A stretch of DNA of 64,000 nucleotides from Dipteronia dyeriana (Eukaryota; Streptophyta; Magnoliopsida; Sapindales; Sapindaceae), in assembly GCA_032871835.1 (NCBI GenBank), contig CM065297.1, positions 69,055,253 to 69,119,252 of the forward strand. Reading direction: 5' to 3'. Positions 1-11,086 of the stretch are shown here, piece by piece. The position numbers and the translations under genes are program-made. The notes under the pieces are model-generated. The model was not told the origin of the DNA. It saw only the letters and a program-made list of their open reading frames with translations, and did not search any database. Each line of letters opens with the position of its first letter. Position 1 is the stretch's first letter.

Positions 1-720
1 CCAGTTTTATTCTTTTGCACGTGTGCTGGACACCCCCATGTACGGAAATGTCGTAAACTAGCTTTACGACCATTCCACAACTCTAGGGGAGTCTTAGGAA
101 CAGATTTGGATGGCACTACATTCAAAATGTATACCGATGTTTGTAACGCATATCCCCAAAAGAAATTTTGTAATGATGAGAAATTAATCAAAGTTCTCAC
201 CATTTCCATCAGGGTTCTATTTCTCCTTTCCGCTACACCATTTAGCTGAGGTGTACCAGGAGATATGAGTTGGGAAATTATCCCATGCTCAACCATGAAG
301 TTTTCAAACTCTTGGTCAAGGTACTCGCTTCCACGATCCGATCATAGTGACTTGATAGTCCTACCTAATTGATTCTCAACTTCAGCTCAGAATTCTTTAA
401 ACTTTTTAAAAGTTTCCGACTTTCATTGCATCAGGTAGACGTATCCGTATCTTGAGCAATCATCTATAAATGTGACATAATACTCATAACCACCCCTAGC
501 TTTAACATTCATCGGTCCACAGACGTCTGTATGTATAAGCTCTAGCGGTTCTTTAGCTCTAAGCCCTTTTCTAGTAAAAGGTTTCTTAGTCATCTTACCT
601 TCCAGACAAGATTCATAGATAGGTAAGGTGCCAACCTTTAACTCACTTAAAGGTCCGCTTTTTACTAATCTGTCTATCCAGTCAAGGTTGATATGACCAA
701 GCCTTAGATGTCAGAGATAC
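1..720 (-). pseudogene. C1 GAG-pre-integrase and integrase core (broken)
   Basis: In the element the integrase joins cDNA to host DNA. The minus strand reads as a copia pre-integrase segment (RLGHINLD, then ESCLEGKMTKKPF), an integrase core ([40 protein letters not shown]), and the downstream segment with [10 protein letters not shown]. The DDE-type core is recognisable. TGA stops interrupt it at about 342-344, 387-389 and 423-425, each where copia integrases normally have arginine. The segment runs off the left edge of the window. It cannot make a functional protein as it stands. Confidence 0.85.
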
Positions 721-856
721 GTGTCACTATCTAGAGAAATCTTATGTCGTTTAGTTTTTTGTTTTTCAACCTTAAACATTTCGGTGTTGAGCAGTGTAGT
801 ACATATTAACGGTCTTAACAGACACAAATTGTTTTCATTAATTCCTGAACAAATAT

Positions 857-1273
857 TCAGACCATTCTTTCCAATAATAACAGACTTATTATTAGAAATA
901 AACAGAATATTTTTTGTTCTAACAACTTAGAAACGGGAATAAAATTCCGTGTAAATCTAGGAATATAAAATACATTGTCCAACGATATATAATTTTTACA
1001 AAAACGTAATCTAATTACACCCACTGCTCGTGCCGACACGACATCCCCTGACCCCACACTTATTGAGAAGGCTCCCTCCCCTAGCTGTGTCCAATAATCA
1101 GTCCATTGCAAAGAAGAATAAACATGGTTAGTGGCCCCCGAATCAACTATCCAGGGTGAAGAATCATTTTCCACTAAACATGACTCAAGAACAATTAAAT
1201 CATATTTACCTTTCTTGGACTTCTTCTTATTTTGGGCTTTCTTGGGTTTGGGCTCTCTTGGGTTTGGGCTCAC
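857..1273 (-). pseudogene. C1 aspartic protease region
   Basis: Retroelement protease that would process the gag-pol polyprotein. The minus-strand frame shows WIVDSGATNHV, the DSGA catalytic motif typical of copia proteases, followed by a segment ending in YIPRFTRNFIPVSKL that leads into the pre-integrase part. Upstream in the same frame is a lysine-rich linker with PKPKK-type repeats. This frame is offset from the gag frame because of a 16-bp tandem duplication at 1240-1271. The frame closes at 857. It is part of a decayed element. Confidence 0.85.
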
Positions 1274-1886
1274 CCTTCAACTTCCCAGCAGACCTCTTTC
1301 TTTTCTTATTATTGGAGGAATATGGTTCAGCAACATTTGCCTCACCGGTCTTACCCTTGTTGTCCTTAATAAATGACTCAAAGACAACAAGCTCATTGAG
1401 CAACTGTGCAAGACTGAACTTTAACTTGTTTATCCCGTAGTTGTTTTTAAACTGATCAAAACTCTTCGAAAGAGTCGTCAGTATGATGCTCACTTGACTG
1501 GGTTCGTCAATGGCCCCGCCATTGACTTCTAACGTGTTGAAGTATGACATCATGCTCATGACATGTTCCCGAACTGATGTACCTTCCTTCATACGAGCGA
1601 GCATAGCAGAACGAACAGCTTCGTGTTGCTTTTGCTCAGAGGGCTGCCCGAACATAGCTTGCAATGACTCCATGATTTTGAATGGTGATGTCATTGCTTC
1701 ATGCTTTGTGACAAGCAAGTTTATCATTGAAGCCAACAGATATGTTCAGGCCTTCTCATCAGATGAGACCCATCACTGGTATGCCTCACGAAAAGTTCGT
1801 GAGGCATTGGCAGCAAACACTGGAGGATATTCCTCTGTAAGCACAAACTTAAGGTCTTTGGTTACCAATATTGCATTAAGGTTAAG
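1227..1886 (-). pseudogene. C1 gag (UBN2-type), main part
   Basis: Capsid-like gag of a copia element. The minus frame contains MFGQPSEQKQHEAVRSAM, the MKEGTSVREHVMSMM motif and a basic C-terminal tail, matching plant copia gag (UBN2/retrotran_gag families). The N-terminal part continues from 1886 toward 1737 and then across G1 to the start codon at 8489-8491. Two TGA stops at 1746-1748 and 1773-1775 replace arginine in the expected motif (SSDEKA-x-x-YLLASM). A CCHC knuckle is not visible. The basic end is distorted by the 16-bp duplication. Confidence 0.85.
1240..1271. repeat. 16-bp tandem duplication causing a frameshift in C1
   Basis: Two perfect adjacent copies of TCTTGGGTTTGGGCTC (1240-1255 and 1256-1271). 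Sixteen is not a multiple of three, so the gag frame is shifted relative to the protease frame exactly here. Confidence 0.9.
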
Positions 1887-3421
1887 TGATCGGTCTATTT
1901 CTGTATATGTTTTAGGTCTCCATTTCCTATTATTTGTGCTTTGTTCTTAGGTAAATTTAGGTATTTTTTGTGTTTGTTGAACATGTGTAGGTCACATTCC
2001 ATTCAAGAGGTGTTAGATGTTATTTTGGAGAAAAAGAGCAAAAAGTCGATTTTTGGCCAGTGCAGAACAGTCATATTGCGGTGCCTATATCTCTCAGCTC
2101 CGATTGAATTGTGTGTCCTACTAACTATGGATTGAAAGCCCCGAAAGTCTAGTTTTCGGCCCACTTTACGGATCGTAATTCTAATATTTCTAGAAGAGGT
2201 TATGCCCGTGTTTGTACCCGATGGTAAGATCAGTCATAATTCCGTGAATAATGACGGGATTTATTTTCCAAGTTGTCGGAATGGGAAATATTTCCTTCTT
2301 GGAATTGTTTGGGAGTCTTGTGCAAACAAGTTGAAACCTAATCATAATTTTCCTTCAATAAGTAGTCTTTATATTGGATTAGGAAAGAAATAAAGTCCAA
2401 AAGAGGTAGAGTTCTATATTGGAATTGATTTCCTTGTTGTTTAAGGACATGACATAGCATCTACATCTATTTAAGCACCATGTGAACCCTAATTTCTGGG
2501 GAGAGAAGCCAAGGGAGGTCCCAAGCCACCAAGGGGGCTGTCCCCTACCACTCCATCACAATACAATTTACATTCATCTTTGCACATCAAAGATTGAAGA
2601 CGAAGAAGAATTCATCAATGGGTTTTATTGTTTCTTTCTCTTCTTTTTCTATTTTCATGATGTGTAACTAATTCCATAACTAGGGAATCAATGTGAACCT
2701 TTTGTGAATGCTCATGTTTGGATAAATAATATTTTTTCTTAAATTCAATTCTTGATTTGTTCATTGCTCTTAATTGCATGACTCTCATTAGTTTTAATAT
2801 TTATTCACACCATAGACCAATGGTGGATAATTATTTGGTATTATTTTAGGGTTAAGACTATCTGAGAATTAGGGTTAGAGTATAGACCAAACCTAACTTT
2901 GATTAATGCTATTTTGAACGAATGAATTTTATCTTTAGCATAGACCAAGCAAAGTATAGAATTTGGTTCTTATTTCTTATGCTTAACGGGTTTCCGATCA
3001 TTGTTCACACCATAGACCAAGGGTGAATAGTGGTTGGGAATACTTGACTCATCCCGCGATCATACGGTAATAGTCATATTAAAGATAAAGAATGAACCCT
3101 TGAATTGATTGAATTTTGTTTACAAATTAATCCATGCATTGAGTATTTATAATTGGGGATCATTGATGACCTAGTGCTTTCTCACCCTTGATCAAAACCA
3201 AATCTTTTTAATTGCTTTCTTAGTTTTAAATTAATTTAGTTTTAGTTTAAATCAATCAACATCAATCTCTTGGTTACTTTCGGTTTAACTTTAATTAGAA
3301 TTGGATTTAACCAGATAAATCTCTAATCCTCGTGGGAACGATCCTTACTTGCCGCTGTACGATATCTTTACGATTCGTGCACTTGCGAGTATTATTTTTA
3401 TAAACACTATTACACACATCA
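1887..3421 (+). repeat. G1 5' LTR
   Basis: Begins TGATCGGTCT and ends CACACATCA. It is nearly colinear with 6882-8417. It contains four copies of the motif ATAGACCAA (about 2812, 2882, 2940 and 3012). Short open frames inside it (for example 2202-2393) recur in the other LTR but have no coding character. It should supply the promoter of the element, but I cannot place a TATA box with confidence. Confidence 0.92.
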
Positions 3422-3427
3422 AGTTTT

Positions 3428-3445
3428 TGGCGCCGCTGCCGGGGA
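3428..3445 (+). other. G1 primer-binding site (tRNA-Asp-like)
   Basis: TGGCGCCGCTGCCGGGGA lies six bases after the LTR end. It is close to the complement of the plant tRNA-Asp 3' end, which many Athila- and Tat-type gypsy elements use; one base appears to differ from the usual form. Confidence 0.75.
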
Positions 3446-3591
3446 ATAGTTGAATTTATTGGTTATTTCTAGTTTCAGTTTTAGTTATTTTTGTTTTTTG
3501 TTTTGTAGTAGTCATTAATTAATAGTTTTTATTCTTGTTTTTTTTTTGTTTTCTTTTTATTTCCTTTTTCTTGTTTTCTTTTTTAGGTACA

Positions 3592-4275
3592 ATGAACTTC
3601 TACGGACAGCACGCTTATGATGAGGAAAGAGAAACAATTCATGGATTTACTATGCAACTAGCTGATTTAAGTCAACAGATAGAGGGGATGATTTCAATGA
3701 CTCCGAGGAGAAAACAAAGGGTTTGCAAGATATGTGGAATGGTTTGTCATGATCTATGGGGCTGCCATTTGAGAGGAGAATTTCTAGAATATGTTGAAAA
3801 ATAGACTCAAGCGTTGAATTCGTACAACATGAGGCCTATGCATGAACCATTTGAAAATTCCTACAATTCGTGGCCTATCAATGAATCATATGGAAATTCC
3901 CACAGTCAGTGGTCGAATTATGAACCATATGACAATACTTACAACCCGGATTAGAGGAATCGTCAAGACTTCTCGTGGACCAACAATAAAGTCAATACCT
4001 ATGAGCAGCCGGTCTTACCATCATTGGAGGATACAATGAAGCAATTCATACAAACTACGGACCAAAGGATGAATCAGCAAGATAAGAGATTCCAAGACAC
4101 TGATGTGAGAATGCAAAATTTTGAAGCTTCATTAAGAAAGATAGAAACATAAATTGGGCAATTGATAGAAGTTTTTGAAAATGAGGAGCCTGAAGAGTTC
4201 CCCTACAAAACAGAGCAGGAAGAAGCTACCAACATCCCTTCGAATGATGAGATTATCAATACTAGTAACCCATGA
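3592..4275 (+). pseudogene. G1 gag remnant with CCHC knuckle
   Basis: A single frame opens at ATG 3592 after a T-rich leader and runs to TGA at 4273-4275 with three internal stops (3802-3804, about 3952-3954, about 4150-4152). It contains CKICGMVCHDLWGC, a perfect C-x2-C-x4-H-x4-C zinc knuckle, then a run of NSYN/YEPY/YNP repeats, a DFSW segment and a predicted helical stretch (KRFQDTDVRMQNFEASLRK). The order resembles the C-terminal half of plant gypsy gag. Two of the stops fit TGG-to-TAG and CAA-to-TAA changes. The product, if any, would be a 70-residue knuckle peptide. The N-terminal capsid domain is absent. Confidence 0.7.
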
Positions 4276-6867
4276 ATTTTCTAACGATTTTTCTAGGGTT
4301 GTAGATGAAGAAGTTGAAAAGGAGGAGATGGAAGAAAAAGCGAAGGAGACGGAAGATGTCCCTTTTGAGGCACCGCTCCTATACAAGGAACTCAAGTGGT
4401 TTTCTGAACTTATTTCACCATACTTTATATTGAACATTTACTTGCCTTTGCTTATTGTGTGTAGGAACCTGGCGTCACGTGAAGTTTTTTTCCAAGATAT
4501 GATCGCGCAAGCGTAAATTTGAGACATTGGAATTTGGTTGAGTTTTCCAAGCATCCGTCTTGCCGAGACGTTAAATAAAGCGCTTGGTGGGAGGCAACCC
4601 ACCTAGGTAATTTTTTGTTTTTGTTTTTGTTTTTGTTTTTAATTTTTTGTTTTTGTTTTAGTATTTAGTTTTTGTGTTGAAAGTTCTTGCCTTCCATACT
4701 TTTTCTTTATTCATTGTCCATATTTTTAATGTCATATAAATATTGAGGACAATGTTTAGATTAGGTTTGGGGGTGTGAATTCATGTTTATTTTATTTTAT
4801 TGAGCGATTTGTTCAAATCTACGAAAAAATACCCTGTTTTAAAATTTTTTGAGGCAAACGTTTTATTAAAACTGTATTCATTGGTGAGGAAATAAATTTT
4901 TCTGTCCATGTAGAGTTCTTTGATTTTTTGATACGAATCTAACGGTATAAAGAACGTAAAATCCTGGGCAATAGTTTAAAAGTTATGAATGTTTCTTCGA
5001 CCAAAGGACATGAGCGATGCCCTATTTTTGCAATTCTGCACGTGGACTATTTCGATGTCTGTTTTCTCATTTTTATGATTTAATTTTGAAATACTTTCTA
5101 AATGAAAAGTGTGAATTTATATGTCTAGTTTCTTTTGTTAAAATCTGGTTAAAATTTATTGAGTAATTTGAGAGATATAAATTAAGAACAAATGTAGGTC
5201 TTTTCAGAAAGTCACCAGTTTTGAATCGTTTGTCCTCTATTTTTCGATGCTTCTTTTATGTGCTTTAAGAGCCGTAATATATGCTTTATTCACTGAGTTT
5301 AAACTAACGTCTTGCAACTTAGAGTAGTGCATTGCATTTTTCAAAATTTATGGCATGCTCTTGATATGATAGTAGATAGGATGCTTAGTTTGATAACCAT
5401 GATTAATAGTGGAGACTACCCTTATGAGTTCACTAAGCCAAAAAGCGTACATCAATATCATTATAGAGGGTTCTTTTGTTTCTACTCCTAAACACTCATT
5501 AGGTTCTTAGCATTAGAAATTGATCTCAATAGGTTATGCAGTGGATATTAAAGAACATTCATCATAAAAAGATATCACATGTGAATTTTGCTCTTGTTTT
5601 GGTTGAACCATTAGAATTGATATAGGCAATGTATGTTTTAACTCACTTAAAAGACCTTAAATATTTCCTGCCTTATGTGTGTGCTCCATAGCCAATTTTG
5701 AAAACAAACACTATAAGCCTTTTTCTTTCATAACCCACACTAACTTAACCCTAATTACCCATATATTAGCCGTACCTTATAGCTTGGGATCATATTGAGG
5801 TGATGAAGATAATTGGAAAGAGTTCGAAATGGGTGATTTGTGATGTGCATGTACTAATACAAAGCTGGAAGATCAAATGCAAAGAAGGTGTTGGAAGAAC
5901 TATGTAATTTATGTACAATTTCTCATCTTATAAAAAAAATGAAAAAAAAAAGAAAGATAAATGAATGAGATCGAATATAAGTGAAAGGGAAAGAGCTTTA
6001 TTATGAAAGTGATGAGAAATCAAAATCAACTCAAGAAGGAGAATTAAAGAAAATTGTTCAAAAAGCCCGGATAAAAGTGGAATGAAGAATTTGAAGAAAT
6101 TCAATCGAGTATGAAGATTACCGAAGAATTTCTCGATATGATCCTAGGTTTGTTTGCTATCCTTTTCCCATTCTTTCTTAACCTTCACCCAATGGCCCCG
6201 TTACAACCAAAGAAAAGACCTAATTGATCTTTTGGGGATGCTAGCTCGAGAGTAAAGGTAAACATGTGCTCCATCTTGTTCTTAATATCTGATTCCGATC
6301 ATGAGATCCTTTGCATAAAATCAAACGTTTTTTTTATTATATTCATATGCGATTATATCTTGAAATTTCTTGTGCATAAACTCCATTCGTATATGCTTGA
6401 TGAGTATATCTGCCTAGGTTCTGTAAGAAATTATGAGTGACATCCTGTGAGAATTAAAGTCAAGGCGAATTATATCTATGGCGTTTGACGATGCGTTTTG
6501 GAAGCTAGAGTGTCTTGAGTATGGGCTTTTCATTAAAACTAAGCATGCATTCAAATTTGTGGCATAATTTTAGTCTTTATTCAGTGGCTCTAGCATGTAT
6601 TGGTTTTGAATGGTACATGTGAGTTTGCATCTTGATTATTTGGTTTTTCGTAGAAATATGTTTGTGGGTAGGATAGCTGTAAACCCTCAGGAGACAAAAC
6701 TCCTCCTGCTAGGGACACCTAGAGGTTTAAAGGCTTGTAGCATACGCTCAATACTATCGTGTTCCCTACGAAAGTGGCTTAGCTTTTTTTTTTTTTTTTT
6801 TTTAGAATTTTGTTTGTTTTGAGTATTTGTTTGTATTCTAGTTTTGCTCGAGGACTAGCAAAAGATA
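4276..6867 (+). other. G1 internal region without pol
   Basis: No pol domain reads in any frame. Near 4560-4605 is a short relic (AAAGCGCTTGGTGGGAGGCA), a sequence often found just after the coding part of plant gypsy elements. T-rich repeats (GTTTTT)n follow at 4612-4660, and another conserved gypsy 3' segment (ATGGCCCCGTTACAACCAAA) lies at about 6192-6211. The rest is AT-rich and featureless. The short open frames at 4175-4516 and 6610-6822 are not convincing genes. Confidence 0.7.
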
Positions 6868-6881
6868 GGTTTGGGGGTATT
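6868..6881 (+). other. G1 polypurine tract
   Basis: GGTTTGGGGGTATT stands immediately before the 3' LTR and is the standard plus-strand primer site of this kind of gypsy element. Confidence 0.75.
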
Positions 6882-8417
6882 TGATCGGTCTATTTCTGTA
6901 TATGTTTTAGGTCTCCATTTCCTATTATTTGTGCTTTGTTCTTAGGTAAAATTAGGTATTTTATATGTTTGTTGAGCATGTGTAGGTCACATTCCATTCA
7001 AGAGGTGTTAGCTGTTATTTTGGAGAAAAATAGCAAAAAGTCGATTTTCGGCCAGTGCAGAATGATCATATTGCGGTGCCTATATATCTCAGCTCCGATC
7101 GAATTGTGTGTCCTACTACCTATGGATTGAAAGCCCCGAAAGTCTAGTTTTCGGCCCAATTTACGGATTGTAATTCCGATATTTCTAGAAGAGGTTATGC
7201 CTATTTTAGTACCCAATGGTAATATCAGTCATAATTCCGTGAATAATGACGGGATTTATTTTCCAAGTTGTCGGAATGGGAAATATTTCCTTCTTGGAAT
7301 TGTTTGGGAGTCTTGTGCAAACAAGTTGAAACCTAATCCTAATATTCCTTCAATAAGTAGTCTTTTTATTGGATTAGGAAAGAAATAAAGTCCCAAAAAG
7401 GTAGAGTTCTATATTGGAATTGATTTCCTTGTTGTTTAAGGACATGATATAGCATCTACATCTATTTAAACACCATGTGAACCCTAATTTCTAAGGAGAA
7501 AAGCCAAGGGAGGTACCAAGCCACCAAGGGGGCTGTCCCCCACCACTCAATCACCATACAATTTACATTCATCTTTGCACATCGAAGATTGAAGACGAAG
7601 AAGAATTCATCAATGGGTTTTATTGTTTCTTTCTCTTCTTTTTCTATTTTCTTGATGTGTAACTAATTCCATAACTAGGGAATCAATGTAAACCTTTTGT
7701 GAATACTCATGTTTGGATTAATAATATTGTTTCTTCAATTCAATTCTTGATTTGTTCATTGCTCTTAATTGCTTAACTCTCATTAGTTTTCATATTTATT
7801 CACACTATAGACCAATGGTGGATAATTATTTGGCATTATTTTAGGGTTAAGACTATCTGAGAATTAGGGTTAGAGTATAGACCAAACCTAACTTTGATTA
7901 ATGCTATTTTGAACGAATGAATTTTATCTTTAGCATAGACCAAGCAAAGTATAGAATTTGGTTCTTATTTCTTATGCTTAACGGGTTTCCGATCATTGTT
8001 CACACCATAGACCAAGGGTGAATAGTGGTTGGGAATACTTGACTCATCCCGCGATCATACGGTAATAGTCATATTAAAGATAAAGAATGAACCCTTGAAT
8101 TGATTGAATTTTGTTTACAAATCAATCCATGCATTGAGTATTTATAATTGGGGATCATTGATGACCTAATGCTTTCTCACCCTTGATCACAACCAAATCT
8201 TTTTAATTGCTTTCTTAGTTTTAATTTAATTTAGTTTTTGTTTAAATCAATCAACATCAATCTCTTGGTTAGTTTCGGGTTTAACTTTAATTAGAATTGG
8301 ATTTAACCAGATAAATCTCTAATCCTCGTCGAAACGATCCTTACTTGCTGCTGTACGATATCTTCACGATTCGTGCACTTGCGAGTATTGTTTTTATAAA
8401 CACGATTACACACATCA
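6882..8417 (+). repeat. G1 3' LTR
   Basis: About 1,536 bp and colinear with the 5' LTR at 1887-3421, with scattered substitutions only. It ends CACACATCA and is followed by the TTAAG duplication at 8418-8422. Confidence 0.92.
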
Positions 8418-8422
8418 TTAAG

Positions 8423-9372
8423 TTTCCACTTAGTGTAGTTATCATCAGTTAGTATGACGTTTGCGAGAATTTGAAGTAATGCAGAAGACATTATTGCTAA
8501 AATAAATAAAACATTCATTCAGTCATTTATTTAAAACAAGTGAGGTACTTTGGCCTAAATTTAAACATGATGCATGCACATGTTTAACGAACTAGAACTA
8601 CTCTAAAACTAGTTACTATACCATGACAATCGAACATACCACAAAGAAGTGCCGCCTTAGGGTCGGTCAAGTCTTTGCATGTTGGTCAGAGACATTCTCA
8701 ATCAAATGATATTCTAGAATAACTCTTATTCCATATCATTCAACCATCGTTCATTCCGTTAGGATTTTAATTAACAAACTTAACCAAAACCTTTGTGAGT
8801 GTAACCCACCATTTCAGATCTCACGAGCTTAACTCAAGAATTATCGCCTTAAGTTCGGTCAATCCCGAAATACCCTCAGAAATCCTATCCGTTAGGAAGT
8901 CAACCTTGGTATTGACCTTTATGGAAACCCTCCTTAGAGAGGACGAAAGCAAAGCCGTCACGAGGCCCCACTCAGATCTCACGGTATTGAACTAATGATG
9001 GAGACCGCGGGATTTATATGATATCCCTCTCCCACTCACTATTTTAAAATTAGGGTTTTTTTATTATCTGTTAATGCACCTAGACTCTACAGGTTCAAAC
9101 GGCTAACTTTAATTATGTTATCTAGTGCATTAACTAATTAATTATTAGAAGCAAGTTCTAATTTACTAATAAATTATTAATGATTTTTAACTATTAAAAT
9201 TCTAATCTATTTGTCAATAATCTAAGCTTGAGTAAACTATTTACTAAGGTCAGATTATTATGAAAGTGTTTACCAAGTTTTAACTATTAAAACTCTAACA
9301 CATTATTCGGTTCACTTATTATTAGGAAATTAATCATATTAATCTTAATTACAAAAATGACCCCATTAATCT
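8423..9372 (-). mobile_element. C1 right segment: gag N-terminus and 5' leader
   Basis: On the minus strand an ATG at 8489-8491 opens MSSALLQILANVILTDDNY followed by TKWKLN, the N-terminus of a copia gag. It runs into the TTAAG duplication and continues at 1886. Bases 8492-9372 are non-coding leader and possibly LTR, with a pyrimidine/purine-rich stretch near 9020-9050. No clear primer-binding site is visible before the A2 LTR begins at 9373, so the 5' LTR of C1 is either unrecognised here or lost. Confidence 0.8.
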
Positions 9373-9572
9373 TGTAGGGAAAAAACTACGTGCAGCGGAA
9401 GCGTGAGAAAATTTATTAAAATTAGGGTTTGTGTATAAATAAATTTTTTACCATTTTATGCAACGAGAACCATAACCCTAGATTAATTGATGTATATAAA
9501 AGTATCGTACATTTTTCTCGTGACGATTGAACAAGCAGCGAATTGATTTCGCAAGATCTTCCAATCCAATCA
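9373..9572 (-). mobile_element. A2: A-family copia LTR, left part
   Basis: Starts TGTAGGGAAAAAAC and matches the ends of A1, A3 and A4 (shared CGGAAGCGTG, TTAGGGTTT and GATCTTCCAATCCAATCA). As in A1, this is the 3' end of a minus-strand LTR. It is interrupted at about 9572 by the SIRE element and resumes at 19065. Confidence 0.85.
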
Positions 9573-9576
9573 TCAA

Positions 9577-10960
9577 TGTGAGTGGTGGTTTTGTCACGAA
9601 ATAGCCAAAGGAGGAGATTGAAAAGTCGTCATTTGTTGATTGGCTTATTTCGTGAACAACCACATTGTTGGGGTTCATGTAAGGGTAGCTTAGGCTCTCA
9701 AGACCTCAAGAGGAGAAGAAACAAAGGTAAAATTCTTGTGCTTACTTACAATGAAGAGATATTTGCACATACTCACATATTCATGCATAACTCTTGATCT
9801 TATATGTTGAGTGTTTTCTTGTGTGCATTTTAGTTTAAATGACTCTTGTTGACCTATTTGCATCTTGCTTTGAAAGTTGTATGTCATGCTAGGTATTAAA
9901 ATAGGATGCAATTTCATCACTCTTGAACTTATTGTTTTTGTGCATTTGAGTGTTGAAGAATAGGCCTTGCGCTACTCGACCAGCGCACCTCACCAGCGCA
10001 ACGTTTTATCCAAAACGACATCACTTTGTTTAAATCTTATATATATATATATATATATATTTAACTCAAAGCCTTAAGGTCGTGCATGAGTTCAGAATAT
10101 CACATTTCTTCCTTAGAACATATTTCAAAGGAAAAACACTTCCAAGAACTCATTTTTAATCACTCAAAGCATTCCTATGAGCATTAAATCTTCATCTTGT
10201 ATCATCTAAGTTCACCTAGAGTGCATCTATGGATAGAGTTGCTTCATCACATCTTGTTTGGTAAGTTCTTCACTAACTTCTTTAAGTTAAGTGTTTTGCT
10301 TACTAAACCATCTCTTTAATTAATTGTATTCTCTCACAATATTTCTAGATACAAATTAGAGATTGTTGTGATGACATGATTGAGTGTTGTATTGTGATAG
10401 CTTCATAGGATTGATTAATCTATGTTTAGCTAAGCTATTTGAACATGCCATTTAGCACTTGGTATCTAGGATTGCATTGATTGTCATCTCATTATCCTAG
10501 ATAAGCATATAGGGTTTCCTAGCCTTGTTTGTTCATTGAATATCATCATATATTCACTTAGGACACTTTATCTCTTCATTGAGAAGTAAAACTTGTGTTG
10601 CTTCCGGGAGTAGGTAGCTTAAAGCACAAGCATGATGAACCAGGTTCACTTATACCGAGATTAGGTAGTGGTGAAGGATTAAATCGGGATTAGGTTGCAA
10701 TTCCTTTATCATTAGTGGATTCAAGGTTCTAGTGTGGCGCACTTATCAGCCCGTGGTTTTTCCCATTTCGAGGGTTTCCACGTATATCTCAAGTGTTTTT
10801 ACTATTTCCGCATTTATTACACTTGTGGTATCTTTGTAACTAGATAGGGGTATTTTCGTTAACTTGACTCTTAACGAAAATTGGGTAAAAGTTAATTAAA
10901 AATCTATTCACCCCCCCCCCCCCCTCTAGATTAATATTACACACCATAATATTTATTTCA
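9577..10960 (+). repeat. SIRE 5' LTR (shorter copy)
   Basis: Ends TTTATTTCA two bases before the primer site. It aligns with 17441-19064 but lacks about 230 bp of a GC-rich repetitive stretch present in the 3' copy after GAATAGGCCTTGCGCT. It contains a (TA)n run near 10040 and a run of 14 C at 10911-10924. The apparent canonical start (TGAAAAG, 9619) is preceded by about 46 bp that are also shared with the 3' copy. Confidence 0.85.
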
Positions 10961-10962
10961 AT

Positions 10963-10980
10963 TGGTATCAGAGCAGGTTC
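10963..10980 (+). other. SIRE primer-binding site (tRNA-iMet)
   Basis: TGGTATCAGAGCAGGTTC, complementary to the 3' end of plant initiator tRNA-Met, two bases after the LTR end. Confidence 0.9.
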
Positions 10981-11086
10981 CTAGACATACATAGGTGATC
11001 CTTGCTCATTTTGGTGTGTATTGCATTTTGTTTGTTTGTATTGACCATTTATACACTTGCATTCATATCATTCATTCATAAACACA

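Larger units (their letters stand above)
1..1886 (-). mobile_element. Ty1/copia element C1, left segment (integrase to gag), cut by window edge and by G1
   Basis: Minus-strand coding remains of a Ty1/copia retrotransposon. Read leftward from 1886 they give gag, protease, GAG-pre-integrase and integrase, the usual copia order; reverse transcriptase would lie left of base 1. The gag start is on the far side of G1 (8423-8491), and the two halves join exactly when G1 and one copy of its TTAAG target duplication are removed. The copy is dead: it carries several TGA stops and a 16-bp duplication that shifts the frame. The copia assignment is secure; the lineage within copia is not. Confidence 0.9.
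1887..8417 (+). mobile_element. G1: complete non-autonomous Ty3/gypsy-like LTR element, TSD TTAAG
   Basis: A structurally complete LTR element of about 6.5 kb: two LTRs of about 1.5 kb (1887-3421 and 6882-8417, both TGATCGG to ACATCA), a primer-binding site, a short degenerate gag, about 2.6 kb without pol, and a polypurine tract. It is flanked by TTAAG at 1882-1886 and 8418-8422 and sits inside the gag of C1. No reverse transcriptase, integrase or RNase H reads in any frame, so it would have needed proteins from a partner element. A truncated relative, G2, lies at 29811-30935 plus 40694-40978. Athila- or Tat-like affinity is my inference from the primer site and gag. Confidence 0.92.

Noticed and set aside
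2202..2393. Small ORF repeated at 7197-7388 and 29953-30153
   Set aside because: The repetition comes from LTR homology; the frames are in LTRs and show no coding pattern.
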